50,449 nt of DNA from assembly GCA_902780585.1 (NCBI GenBank), contig CACZGA010000015.1:1-50449 (forward strand), written 5' to 3'. Each line of letters opens with the position of its first letter. Position 1 is the stretch's first letter. The stretch is from an uncultured Erysipelotrichaceae bacterium. GTDB lineage: Bacteria > Bacillota_I > Bacilli_A > RF39 > UBA660. The notes under the pieces were generated by a model that was not told where the DNA came from, made no database searches, and saw only the letters and a program-made list of their open reading frames with translations. The position numbers were made by a program, and so were the translations under genes. Below are positions 39,766 to 47,553 of this stretch, piece by piece.

Positions 39766-40939
39766 AGTTGAATTGTTATCTCCAGCAGGGGATTTAGAGA
39801 GATTAAAAGTTACACTTTTATATGGTGCTGATGCTGTATATATTGGGGGTCAAAATTATAGTTTAAGAGCAAATGCTTCTAACTTTAGTTTAGATGAAAT
39901 TAGAGAGGGATGTAGTTTTGCTCATAAATTGGGGAAAAGAGTACATTTAACTTTAAATATAGTTTTTCATAATGAAGATATGGCTGAAGTAGAGAAATAT
40001 ATAAGAGATGTTGTTGATTGTGGTATAGATGCTTTTATTGTTAGTGATCCTTTTATTATTTCTTATATTAAAACTAATTATCCACAAGTAGAAGTACACT
40101 TATCTACACAAAACTCTACCAGTAATTATAAAGCTATTGAATTCTTTCAAAAAGAAGGAGTTGACCGAGTTGTATTAGCTCGTGAACTTTCTAAAAAACA
40201 AATTGCGGAGATTGTTAAAAAGAGTAAAGTAGATATAGAAGTATTTATTCATGGGGCAATGTGTACTTGTTTTAGTGGAAGATGTGCTTTATCAAATTAT
40301 GTTACTAATAGAGATGCTAATAGAGGTGGCTGTGCTCAAGTATGTCGTTTTACTTTTAAAAATGGTAATGAAAAAGACTTTACTATGGCTTTAAAAGATA
40401 TGAATATGGCTGAGTATATTAGTGATTTAATTGAAATTGGTGTTAAGAGTTTTAAGGTTGAAGGAAGAATGAGATCTTTATATTACTTAGCAACAGTAAT
40501 AGGTGCTTATAGAGAGATTATTGATGGTTATTATAATAATTCTTTAACTGAAGAGAAAATGGCTATTTTAGAAGAAAGATTAAATAGAGTGGCGAATAGA
40601 GAAACATCTACTCATTACTTTGAAAAAGAAGCTGATTATACTGATCAATATTATTCTGGTAGAAGTGAGGTATCTAATCAAGACTATTTGGGACAAGTTA
40701 TTGAATATAAAGATTCGTTATTAAAGTTTTATGAACGAAATTACTTTGAAGTAGGAGATTTAGTTGAAGTATTTACTCCTAGTGGGGAACATATAAATTT
40801 TGTAGTTAATGAATTATTTGATGAAGATATGAATCCTGTAGATGTTGCGAGACATCCTGATAATATTTATTATTTAAAAATGAATAGTGATGTAAAAATA
40901 CCAGAATATTCTATGATAAAAATAATTAAGAGAAAATAG
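39758..40939 (+). CDS. trhP2: U32-family tRNA hydroxylation protein (YrrO/TrhP2 type)
   Basis: The protein has 393 residues. VELLSPAGDLERLKV at the start and the U32 signature region EVFIHGAMCTCFSGRCALSNYVTNRDANRGGCAQ CR-type segment (about 165-200, with several cysteines for an iron-sulfur cluster) are clear. Despite the peptidase name, homologues act with TrhP1 and prephenate to form 5-hydroxyuridine on tRNA. It is coupled to the preceding gene by overlap and followed after 9 bases by the HD gene. Confidence 0.9.
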   Translation: MDKVELLSPAGDLERLKVTLLYGADAVYIGGQNYSLRANASNFSLDEIREGCSFAHKLGKRVHLTLNIVFHNEDMAEVEKYIRDVVDCGIDAFIVSDPFIISYIKTNYPQVEVHLSTQNSTSNYKAIEFFQKEGVDRVVLARELSKKQIAEIVKKSKVDIEVFIHGAMCTCFSGRCALSNYVTNRDANRGGCAQVCRFTFKNGNEKDFTMALKDMNMAEYISDLIEIGVKSFKVEGRMRSLYYLATVIGAYREIIDGYYNNSLTEEKMAILEERLNRVANRETSTHYFEKEADYTDQYYSGRSEVSNQDYLGQVIEYKDSLLKFYERNYFEVGDLVEVFTPSGEHINFVVNELFDEDMNPVDVARHPDNIYYLKMNSDVKIPEYSMIKIIKRK

Positions 40940-40948
40940 GAGGTTTGT

Positions 40949-42070
40949 ATGAGTGTTTTTGATGAAGCTAAAAAGAACTTTTTAATGAAAGAAAATGGAC
41001 TTAGTCCTTATGCTTGTCATAGTGAGGATGCTGTTCGTTTTAAAGAAATAGATGATGATATTAGACCTGCGTTTTATAGAGATGCAGATAGAATAATATT
41101 TAGTTTATCTTTTACTCGTTATCTTGATAAAACACAAGTTTTTATTCAGAACGATAATGATCATATTAGTAAGAGAATTACACATGTACAATTTGTTAGT
41201 AAGATTGCTCGTAATATTGGTAGAAGTTTAGGCTTAAATGAAGATTTAATTGAGGCTATTGCGTTAGGTCATGATATTGGGCATACTCCTTTAGGTCATC
41301 AAGGAGAAGAACTTTTAGATGAAATATCGCAAAGAGAATTAGGAGAACGTTTTTCACATAATATTCAAAGTGTACGACATTTGATGTATGTAGAAAATAA
41401 TGGGGAAGGTTTAAATCTTTCTGTACAAGTTTTAGATGGTATTATGTGTCATAATGGGGAGATGTTAAGTTCACGTTATGAACCTCTTAAAAAGAGTAAA
41501 GAAGAGTTTTTAAAAGAATATGAAGATGCTTACTATAATTTAAAGAAATCACGTAAGAATAGGCCTATGACTTTAGAGGGGTGTGTAGTTAGAATCAGTG
41601 ATATTATTGGTTATATTGGGCGTGATATTGAAGACGCTATTATGATTGGTAAAATTAAGTGGGAAGAGATTCCTAAAGAAATAAGATCTGTACTTGGTAC
41701 TACTAATCGTGATATTATTCATACAATTAATTTAGATATTATAGAAAATAGTATGGGTAAACCTTATATTGAGATGAGTCCTAAAGTATACAAGGCTTTA
41801 TTTGCTTTAAAGAAATTTAATTATGAGCATATATATCAATATAGTTTAACTGCAGATGAAAAGGCTTATTACCGAGAAGGAATGAATAGAATTTTTGCAC
41901 GTTATTTGGATGATATTGAAAAAGAAAATAAAAAAAGTATTATTTATAAGATATTTTTAAATGATCAATCTAAAGAGTATATGGATAACACTCCTAATAA
42001 GCGTAAAGTAATTGATTTTATTGCGGGAATGACAGATGAGTTCTTTATTAAAGAAATTAAAAAGAAGTAG
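40949..42070 (+). CDS. dgt: dGTPase-like HD-domain phosphohydrolase
   Basis: The protein has 373 residues. The HD domain shows the expected metal ligands: THVQFVSKIARNIG (His), IALGHDIGHTPLGHQGE (His-Asp and following His) and a late Asp in RISDIIGYIGRDIEDA. FYRDADRIIFSLSFTRYLDKTQVF is typical of deoxyguanosinetriphosphate triphosphohydrolases, which hydrolyse dNTPs to nucleoside and triphosphate. Substrate range is not provable. AGGAGG precedes the ATG; the next gene follows directly. Confidence 0.88.
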   Translation: MSVFDEAKKNFLMKENGLSPYACHSEDAVRFKEIDDDIRPAFYRDADRIIFSLSFTRYLDKTQVFIQNDNDHISKRITHVQFVSKIARNIGRSLGLNEDLIEAIALGHDIGHTPLGHQGEELLDEISQRELGERFSHNIQSVRHLMYVENNGEGLNLSVQVLDGIMCHNGEMLSSRYEPLKKSKEEFLKEYEDAYYNLKKSRKNRPMTLEGCVVRISDIIGYIGRDIEDAIMIGKIKWEEIPKEIRSVLGTTNRDIIHTINLDIIENSMGKPYIEMSPKVYKALFALKKFNYEHIYQYSLTADEKAYYREGMNRIFARYLDDIEKENKKSIIYKIFLNDQSKEYMDNTPNKRKVIDFIAGMTDEFFIKEIKKK

Positions 42071-42076
42071 GTGTTT

Positions 42077-42586
42077 ATGGTTTTTGGTGACGATTTAGAT
42101 ATTATACGTAATAAAATGAAAAATAATGTAGATAGTTTTAAACTTAATGATTTTTATAAATTAGATAAGGCAAAGGCATTAATGGTTATTACACCTAATC
42201 AATTGATTATTACTGAGGTTCGTTCACATAATATTGGATTAAAAGCTATTAGTTATCTTTTATATGGGAAACATGCTAGATGTGAGACCTATAGTATAGT
42301 GGTTAGACTTGATTCTAACGGGGATAATAAACTTTTTATACCTATATTTCCATCTGGCTCAATTAGCTCTTTTCAAGCTAAAGTTTTTTCTTTTTTCTTT
42401 GAACAGTTAAAAAATTATTCTGATAAAATTGGGTTTCTTAATCCTAGTTGTGGTAGAAATGGGCTTTATGAAGAAGTTAAAACAGCTTTTGAAGAAAAAA
42501 ATATTGATGAGGCGGTTACTTTAATAGATGAAAGAATTATTTCTTATACTGCGGATGAGTGGTATAAAAAGAGCAAAATTGCTTGA
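42077..42586 (+). CDS. Unknown soluble protein, 169 residues
   Basis: No membrane segment or signal. A mixed alpha/beta pattern is visible (KAKALMVITPNQLIITEVR, then ETYSIVVRLDSNGDNKLF), followed by a C-terminal helical part. I recognise no family. The ATG at 42077 follows AGGTG that overlaps the stop of the HD gene, so the two are coupled. The stop codon overlaps the first greA promoter. Confidence 0.7.
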   Translation: MVFGDDLDIIRNKMKNNVDSFKLNDFYKLDKAKALMVITPNQLIITEVRSHNIGLKAISYLLYGKHARCETYSIVVRLDSNGDNKLFIPIFPSGSISSFQAKVFSFFFEQLKNYSDKIGFLNPSCGRNGLYEEVKTAFEEKNIDEAVTLIDERIISYTADEWYKKSKIA

Positions 42587-42611
42587 TTTTTTAGGGAGTT
42601 TATGCTATAAT
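42583..42611 (+). promoter_or_regulatory. greA promoter P1
   Basis: TTGATT at 42583-42588, 17 bases, TATAAT at 42606-42611 with a TGC extension. The -35 overlaps the stop codon of the preceding gene. Confidence 0.8.
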
Positions 42612-42652
42612 ATGTCTACTTTTCTTGAAGAGATATTTTAGATAAAATACTA

Positions 42653-42681
42653 TTGAAAAAGATAAAAATGTATGATACACT
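42653..42681 (+). promoter_or_regulatory. greA promoter P2
   Basis: TTGAAA at 42653-42658, 17 bases, TACACT at 42676-42681. A small inverted repeat (TGAGT/ACTCA) lies between it and the greA ribosome site. Confidence 0.65.
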
Positions 42682-42738
42682 ATGGCAAGTTGAGTCTAGT
42701 TAACTCATACACTATTAATTATTATTGAGGTGATAAAA

Positions 42739-43209
42739 ATGGGAAATAAAAATACAGTATATTTAACCCAAAATGGTTTAGATGAATTAAAGAAAGAGCT
42801 AGATTTATTAATTAATGTTCGTAGACCTGAAAATGTTCAAGCTATTAAGGAAGCTAGAAGTTTAGGAGATTTATCTGAAAATGCTGAATATGATGCGGCT
42901 AGAAATGAACAGGCACAAATCGAAGCTCGTATTAAACAATTAGAAAAAATGTTAGAGAATGTTTCTATTATTTCAGAAGTATCTACAGATAAAGTAGGTA
43001 TTGGTAATACTGTATCTATTAAATATGTTGATGACGATGAAGAAGATGAGTATAAAATAGTAGGAAGTCAAGAAGCCGATCCTTTTGCTAGTAAGATTTC
43101 CAATGAAAGTCCTATTGCACAAGCTTTATTTGGTCATAAAGTTGGAGATATTGTTACTGTACAAAGTCCAAATGGTAGCTACGAAGTTGAAATTATTGAA
43201 ATTAATTAA
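42739..43209 (+). CDS. greA: Transcription elongation factor GreA
   Basis: The protein has 156 residues. An N-terminal coiled coil (about 1-78) carries the acidic tip LGDLSENAEYDAARNEQA, which enters the RNA polymerase channel and stimulates cleavage of backtracked RNA. The C-terminal FKBP-like domain ends with SPIAQALFGHKVGDIV. The ATG at 42739 follows GAGGTGATAA; a GTG at 42730 lies in that ribosome site. Two tandem promoters precede it. Confidence 0.96.
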   Translation: MGNKNTVYLTQNGLDELKKELDLLINVRRPENVQAIKEARSLGDLSENAEYDAARNEQAQIEARIKQLEKMLENVSIISEVSTDKVGIGNTVSIKYVDDDEEDEYKIVGSQEADPFASKISNESPIAQALFGHKVGDIVTVQSPNGSYEVEIIEIN

Positions 43210-43216
43210 TATAGTT

Positions 43217-43251
43217 AATAACTTATTCTTGGGAGTAAGTTATTTTTTTTT
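43217..43251 (+). terminator. Terminator of greA
   Basis: AATAACTTA pairs with TAAGTTATT around a 10-base loop and runs into seven further T. Confidence 0.9.
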
Positions 43252-43324
43252 GTGTTTCAGTCTTTTCTATTTAAAAAAAATACGATATACTTAAATAGGA
43301 TTAGAATAGGGGAGTGTGTATTCT

Positions 43325-44872
43325 ATGATTATTCGTAAGCCGTATGCTTTTTTAATTAAGAATTTTAGAAAAATACATATATTTTTACTATTACTTAGTT
43401 TATTTGTAGCATATATGTTAATAGATGTTAATTCATTTGTTAGTGAGTTTATGCGTATTGAAGTTTATGATGCTTATAGGAATCCTATTTCTCATCATAT
43501 TACAATTTTTCTTTTACTGGCTATTTTATTGCTGGTAATTGGTTGTGCTGCTTTATTATTTTTATTAATTCATAAGAAGAAGCCTTGGAAGGTATATCTT
43601 TTACCATTAATTGAATATTTAGTATTATTCTTTGTTTTAATGATGATTAGGAATTTCTTTATTGGTTATACTTATGATATAAATTCTGCGGATTTACGAA
43701 TGTCTAGAGACTTATTAGTTATATTTTTACTTGGACAGATTCCAACTATAGGTATATTTATTATGCGTATATTTGGTCTTGATATTAATAAGTTTCAATT
43801 TAATATTGATGAAGAGTTTTTGGAACTTAGTGAAGAAGATAGAGAAGAAGTTGAAATAGGACTTAATATTGATAAGAATAGTTTTATTCGTTTTTATAAG
43901 AGAAATGTTAGATATTTTAAATATTTTTATTTGGAACATAAGAGGATATGTCTTACTATTTTATTTGCTGTTTTGGCAGTTTGCTGCTACAGGTTATATG
44001 TTTTTGTTTTTATTGTTAATCGTAGTTATTCTGAGGGTGATGTTTATCATGCCAATGGTTATACTTTTATAGTTAATGATGTTTATTATACGGATAAAGA
44101 TTATAAGGGAAATGTTGTTGAAAATGGTAGTAGCTTTGTAGTTGTAAATTTAACAATGAGAAATAATTCTTCTCCTCGTACTATTTATTTAGAGAATTTC
44201 CATCTTAAGAACTCTGATTTAGATTATGTTACTACTCGTAAAACATATGCTAAAGAGTTTCAAGATTTAGGAGATGCGTATGAGTCTACTAGTAAATTAC
44301 AAAAGGATGAAGTATTAAACTGTATTATTATTTATAAAGTTCCTAGAGAACTTAAAAAGAATAAGTTTGTTTTGTATTATCAAGAAAAAGGTGGATATTT
44401 AAGAAAAATCAAATTAAAGGTTAAAGATCTTTCTGTAATATCTAATTCTGTGGAATTAAAGATGGGGGACGAAATGCCTTTAGGTATACAAAGTAAGGAT
44501 GATACTATAGTTTTTGATTATTATGAGGTTACTGATTCTGTTGATTATACAGTTAAGGAATGTCGTAATGGTAATTGTGTTTATAGAAAGTATGATTTTA
44601 ATGCTGATGGGGATTATAAAATCTTAAAAATAGAGTTTAGTTCTGATGTTTATGAGGCAAAAAATATGATTGACTTTTTAAAGAACTATGGTAAACTTAT
44701 TTATAAGGATAGTAATGATGATGATGAGGTTGTAGAATATGTAAATCCTATAGGGAAGAACTATTGTGGAAAGAATATTTTTATGAAAGTTCCGGTTGAA
44801 TTAGAGAGCTCTGGGGACATTCGTTTTGAATTTTCTATTAGAGACAAAAAGTATATTTATAAGATAGCTTAG
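43325..44872 (+). CDS. Polytopic membrane protein with extracytoplasmic DUF4352-like domain
   Basis: The protein has 515 residues. Four or five hydrophobic segments lie in about 1-160 and a further one at about 205-225. The C-terminal 285 residues are predicted outside and begin with GDVYHANGYTFIVNDVYY and FVVVNLTMRNNSS, a beta-sandwich pattern like DUF4352/TelE-type domains. The ATG at 43325 follows GGGGAG. It starts a five-gene surface operon; the next gene begins 8 bases later after AGGAGG. The function is unknown; assembly or anchoring of the downstream exported proteins is a guess. Confidence 0.7.
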   Translation: MIIRKPYAFLIKNFRKIHIFLLLLSLFVAYMLIDVNSFVSEFMRIEVYDAYRNPISHHITIFLLLAILLLVIGCAALLFLLIHKKKPWKVYLLPLIEYLVLFFVLMMIRNFFIGYTYDINSADLRMSRDLLVIFLLGQIPTIGIFIMRIFGLDINKFQFNIDEEFLELSEEDREEVEIGLNIDKNSFIRFYKRNVRYFKYFYLEHKRICLTILFAVLAVCCYRLYVFVFIVNRSYSEGDVYHANGYTFIVNDVYYTDKDYKGNVVENGSSFVVVNLTMRNNSSPRTIYLENFHLKNSDLDYVTTRKTYAKEFQDLGDAYESTSKLQKDEVLNCIIIYKVPRELKKNKFVLYYQEKGGYLRKIKLKVKDLSVISNSVELKMGDEMPLGIQSKDDTIVFDYYEVTDSVDYTVKECRNGNCVYRKYDFNADGDYKILKIEFSSDVYEAKNMIDFLKNYGKLIYKDSNDDDEVVEYVNPIGKNYCGKNIFMKVPVELESSGDIRFEFSIRDKKYIYKIA

Positions 44873-44880
44873 GAGGCATT

Positions 44881-46686
44881 ATGAAGAAGAAAAAGGTTAG
44901 TAAGCGAAATGTGAAATCTATTATTACGGCAGTAATAGTTTTTTGCTTTATATGGTTTTTGATTGTGGCACCTATGATTACTTTTCATAAAAATGAAAAA
45001 TTATTGACTGAGGCGGCAAAGAGATACTTTGAATTAAATAGTAATCTTTTACCTACTGGTGAGAGGGTTAAGACAGTTGATTTAAGTACTTTATATCATC
45101 AGTCTTATATAAAACAAGATTTATATGTACCTTATACTAATAAAACTTGTTCTTCTGAAAAGAGCTGGGTAAAAGTTAAAAGAGTTAATGGTGAATACCG
45201 TTATTATACTTATTTAGAGTGTGGGCTTTTATCTTCTACAGTGGATCATAAGGGTCCTGAGGTTACCTTAAATGGTGATGCTGAAATTAAAGTTGGCAAG
45301 GGAGAAGAATTTAAAGACCCAGGAATTAAAAGTGTAGTTGATAATGTAGATGGTAAAATGGATACTTCTAAAGTTTCAGTTAAAAGTGATGTAGATACTT
45401 CTAAGGTTGGTACTTATGAAGTTAGTTATACAGCATATGATCATTTAAATAATAAAACTACAGTTACTAGAAGAGTATCTGTTGTACAAATGCTTTACAA
45501 TACTGTTAAAACTGAATTGAATAATGCTAGTAATTATATTGGTGATCCTGGTAATAACTATTTAAGACTTTCTAATATGTTATTTAGAGTTGTTGGAGTA
45601 GATGAAGACAAAGATGTTATCATTGTATCTGATGAAGATGTTGCTAATGTTAGTTATTCTAAAATAGATAAATGGTTAAATTACTATTATGAACAATTAA
45701 ATGATACTACTAAGAAAATGATTATTGAAAAGCCTTATTGTAATATGAGTGTTAGTGAGAGTGCTTTAGATACTACACAATGTAATTCTTATACTAAGAA
45801 GAAAAAAATATATATTCCTTCAGTAGTAGATGTTAATAAAGCTGAATCCCTTGGAAGTAACTTTATGAAAGCTTATACAATGTCTTGGGTTGCTAATAAT
45901 AAAGACAATGATGAAGCTTATGTAACGAGAAATATTTTCTTTGGTGATGATTATGGAAAGAGTTTCTTACCTTATAATATAGATTATAATTATGGGGTAA
46001 GACCAATGATGACTATTTCTGGTGAATCATTAATTATTTCTGGAGATGGTACTGTTGATAATCCATATACGTTCGGAGATACTGAAAGAGCCAAAGGCGG
46101 AGATTTGGTAAATACTCGTTTTATGGGAGAATATTTATCTATAGATGGTTCTTTATATAGAATTATTTCTACAGAGAAAGATGGTACTACTAAAGTTATT
46201 TCTGAGTTTACTTTAACAAGTAATGCTGGTGATGTTACTTGTATGGCTAATAAAGATGAAAGTATAATTACTTATGATCCTAAAGATAAAAATAGTGTAG
46301 CTTACTTTATTCAGAATAAAGCTAATGAATATGTTGAGACAAAATACTTTGTTTCTCATGAAGTTGAAGTTCCTGTTTATAAAAAAGGAATTATATATGG
46401 AACAGAGAGTTCTACAAAGAAATATACATTATTATTAAGCGCACCTAATATGTTTGAAATGTTTAGTGCTCAACCTCAACGCAGTCAAAGTGCTCACTCA
46501 TATTGGTTAAATAATACATCTTCTGTTGAGAGAACTGCTGGCGCTATATATAATATTGGAGTTCCTTTAAATGAAACTATTAATAATTCAGAAGCATTAG
46601 GTATAAGAGTTGTTGCCTTTGTTAAGAAAAAATCTGCTATTTCTAGTGGTAAAGGTACAATTAATGAACCATATATTGTTCAATAA
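44881..46686 (+). CDS. Anchored surface protein: DUF5011/Ig-like domain plus two DUF6273-like repeats
   Basis: The protein has 601 residues. A basic start and one membrane segment (about 13-35) are followed by a DUF5011-type Ig-like domain (about 120-205: GPEVTLNGDAEIKVGKGEEF, VGTYEVSYTAYDHLNN). Two modules like those in the gene at 110-1468 follow, opening with NYLRLSNMLFRVVG and EYLSIDGSLYRIIS and closing with GDGTVDNPY and GKGTINEPY. It is followed after 24 bases by a sortase gene. No LPxTG-type motif is present, so it is membrane-held rather than a sortase substrate itself. Confidence 0.8.
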   Translation: MKKKKVSKRNVKSIITAVIVFCFIWFLIVAPMITFHKNEKLLTEAAKRYFELNSNLLPTGERVKTVDLSTLYHQSYIKQDLYVPYTNKTCSSEKSWVKVKRVNGEYRYYTYLECGLLSSTVDHKGPEVTLNGDAEIKVGKGEEFKDPGIKSVVDNVDGKMDTSKVSVKSDVDTSKVGTYEVSYTAYDHLNNKTTVTRRVSVVQMLYNTVKTELNNASNYIGDPGNNYLRLSNMLFRVVGVDEDKDVIIVSDEDVANVSYSKIDKWLNYYYEQLNDTTKKMIIEKPYCNMSVSESALDTTQCNSYTKKKKIYIPSVVDVNKAESLGSNFMKAYTMSWVANNKDNDEAYVTRNIFFGDDYGKSFLPYNIDYNYGVRPMMTISGESLIISGDGTVDNPYTFGDTERAKGGDLVNTRFMGEYLSIDGSLYRIISTEKDGTTKVISEFTLTSNAGDVTCMANKDESIITYDPKDKNSVAYFIQNKANEYVETKYFVSHEVEVPVYKKGIIYGTESSTKKYTLLLSAPNMFEMFSAQPQRSQSAHSYWLNNTSSVERTAGAIYNIGVPLNETINNSEALGIRVVAFVKKKSAISSGKGTINEPYIVQ

Positions 46687-46710
46687 ATAAGAAAGTGAGA
46701 TTGATGTAAC

Positions 46711-47553
46711 ATGAGTTCTAAAAAGAAGAGAAATAGTAAAAAAGGCAAGACCTTAATAATGGAAACTATTGCTGGATTTATTATTATAATATTGATTTTA
46801 TTATGGCTACTCGGTTCTAAATTAATGGGTGGAGGTAAGACAGTTTATAAGATTGAACCTAGAGAAAGTAATATTTCGACTGTTAAATTAAGTGATGATT
46901 CAGGGTTTGATACTATAGGTTGGTTGAGAGTACAAGGTACTAGTATTGATTATCCTATTATTCAAGCTGTTGATGATGTTGAAAAAGATTTCCCCGTTGA
47001 ATTAGAAAGTTTTGTATGGTCACTAAATTATGATAATAAATATCATAATAGAATTCGTGTTAGTGGACATAATATATTTAATCTTTCGTCTCATCCTGAG
47101 TTACATTCTGATTTGTTTACTAGATTTGAAGAATTAATGGATTTTGTTTATTATGATTTTGCTAAAGAAAATCAACATATTCAACTTACAATGGATGGTA
47201 AAGATTATATTTATAAAATATTTATGGTAGGATTTGTTCCTTCTACTGAAAAGTCAATGTTCCCAATGGGGGATGATTACTCTAGTAAAGATATGAAAAC
47301 TTATTTAGATATATTTAAAAAATATAATTTTTATGATTATGATATAGATGTATCTAATGATGATTATATTATTACGCTTAGTACATGCACAAGGTTCTAT
47401 GGAATTAATAAAGATGTAGAACTTTATGTATTAGGACGTCGATTGAGGGATGGAGAAGAAGCTACTAGCTATTCAGTTTCAACAACCGATGTATATAAAG
47501 AAATTGAAAATATATTGAAAGGTGATGAGAATGATGAAGAAAATGACATGTAA
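46711..47553 (+). CDS. Class B-like sortase
   Basis: The protein has 280 residues with an N-terminal membrane segment (about 17-36). The sortase fold shows GWLRVQGTSIDYPIIQ, the catalytic His120 in RVSGHNIF and Cys226 in ITLSTCTRF with Arg228 two residues later. Helix insertions between strands (about 130-180) favour class B. It links exported proteins to the wall or to each other. The substrate motif is not identified; the neighbouring exported genes are the likely clients. It overlaps the next gene by 23 bases. Confidence 0.88.
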   Translation: MSSKKKRNSKKGKTLIMETIAGFIIIILILLWLLGSKLMGGGKTVYKIEPRESNISTVKLSDDSGFDTIGWLRVQGTSIDYPIIQAVDDVEKDFPVELESFVWSLNYDNKYHNRIRVSGHNIFNLSSHPELHSDLFTRFEELMDFVYYDFAKENQHIQLTMDGKDYIYKIFMVGFVPSTEKSMFPMGDDYSSKDMKTYLDIFKKYNFYDYDIDVSNDDYIITLSTCTRFYGINKDVELYVLGRRLRDGEEATSYSVSTTDVYKEIENILKGDENDEENDM

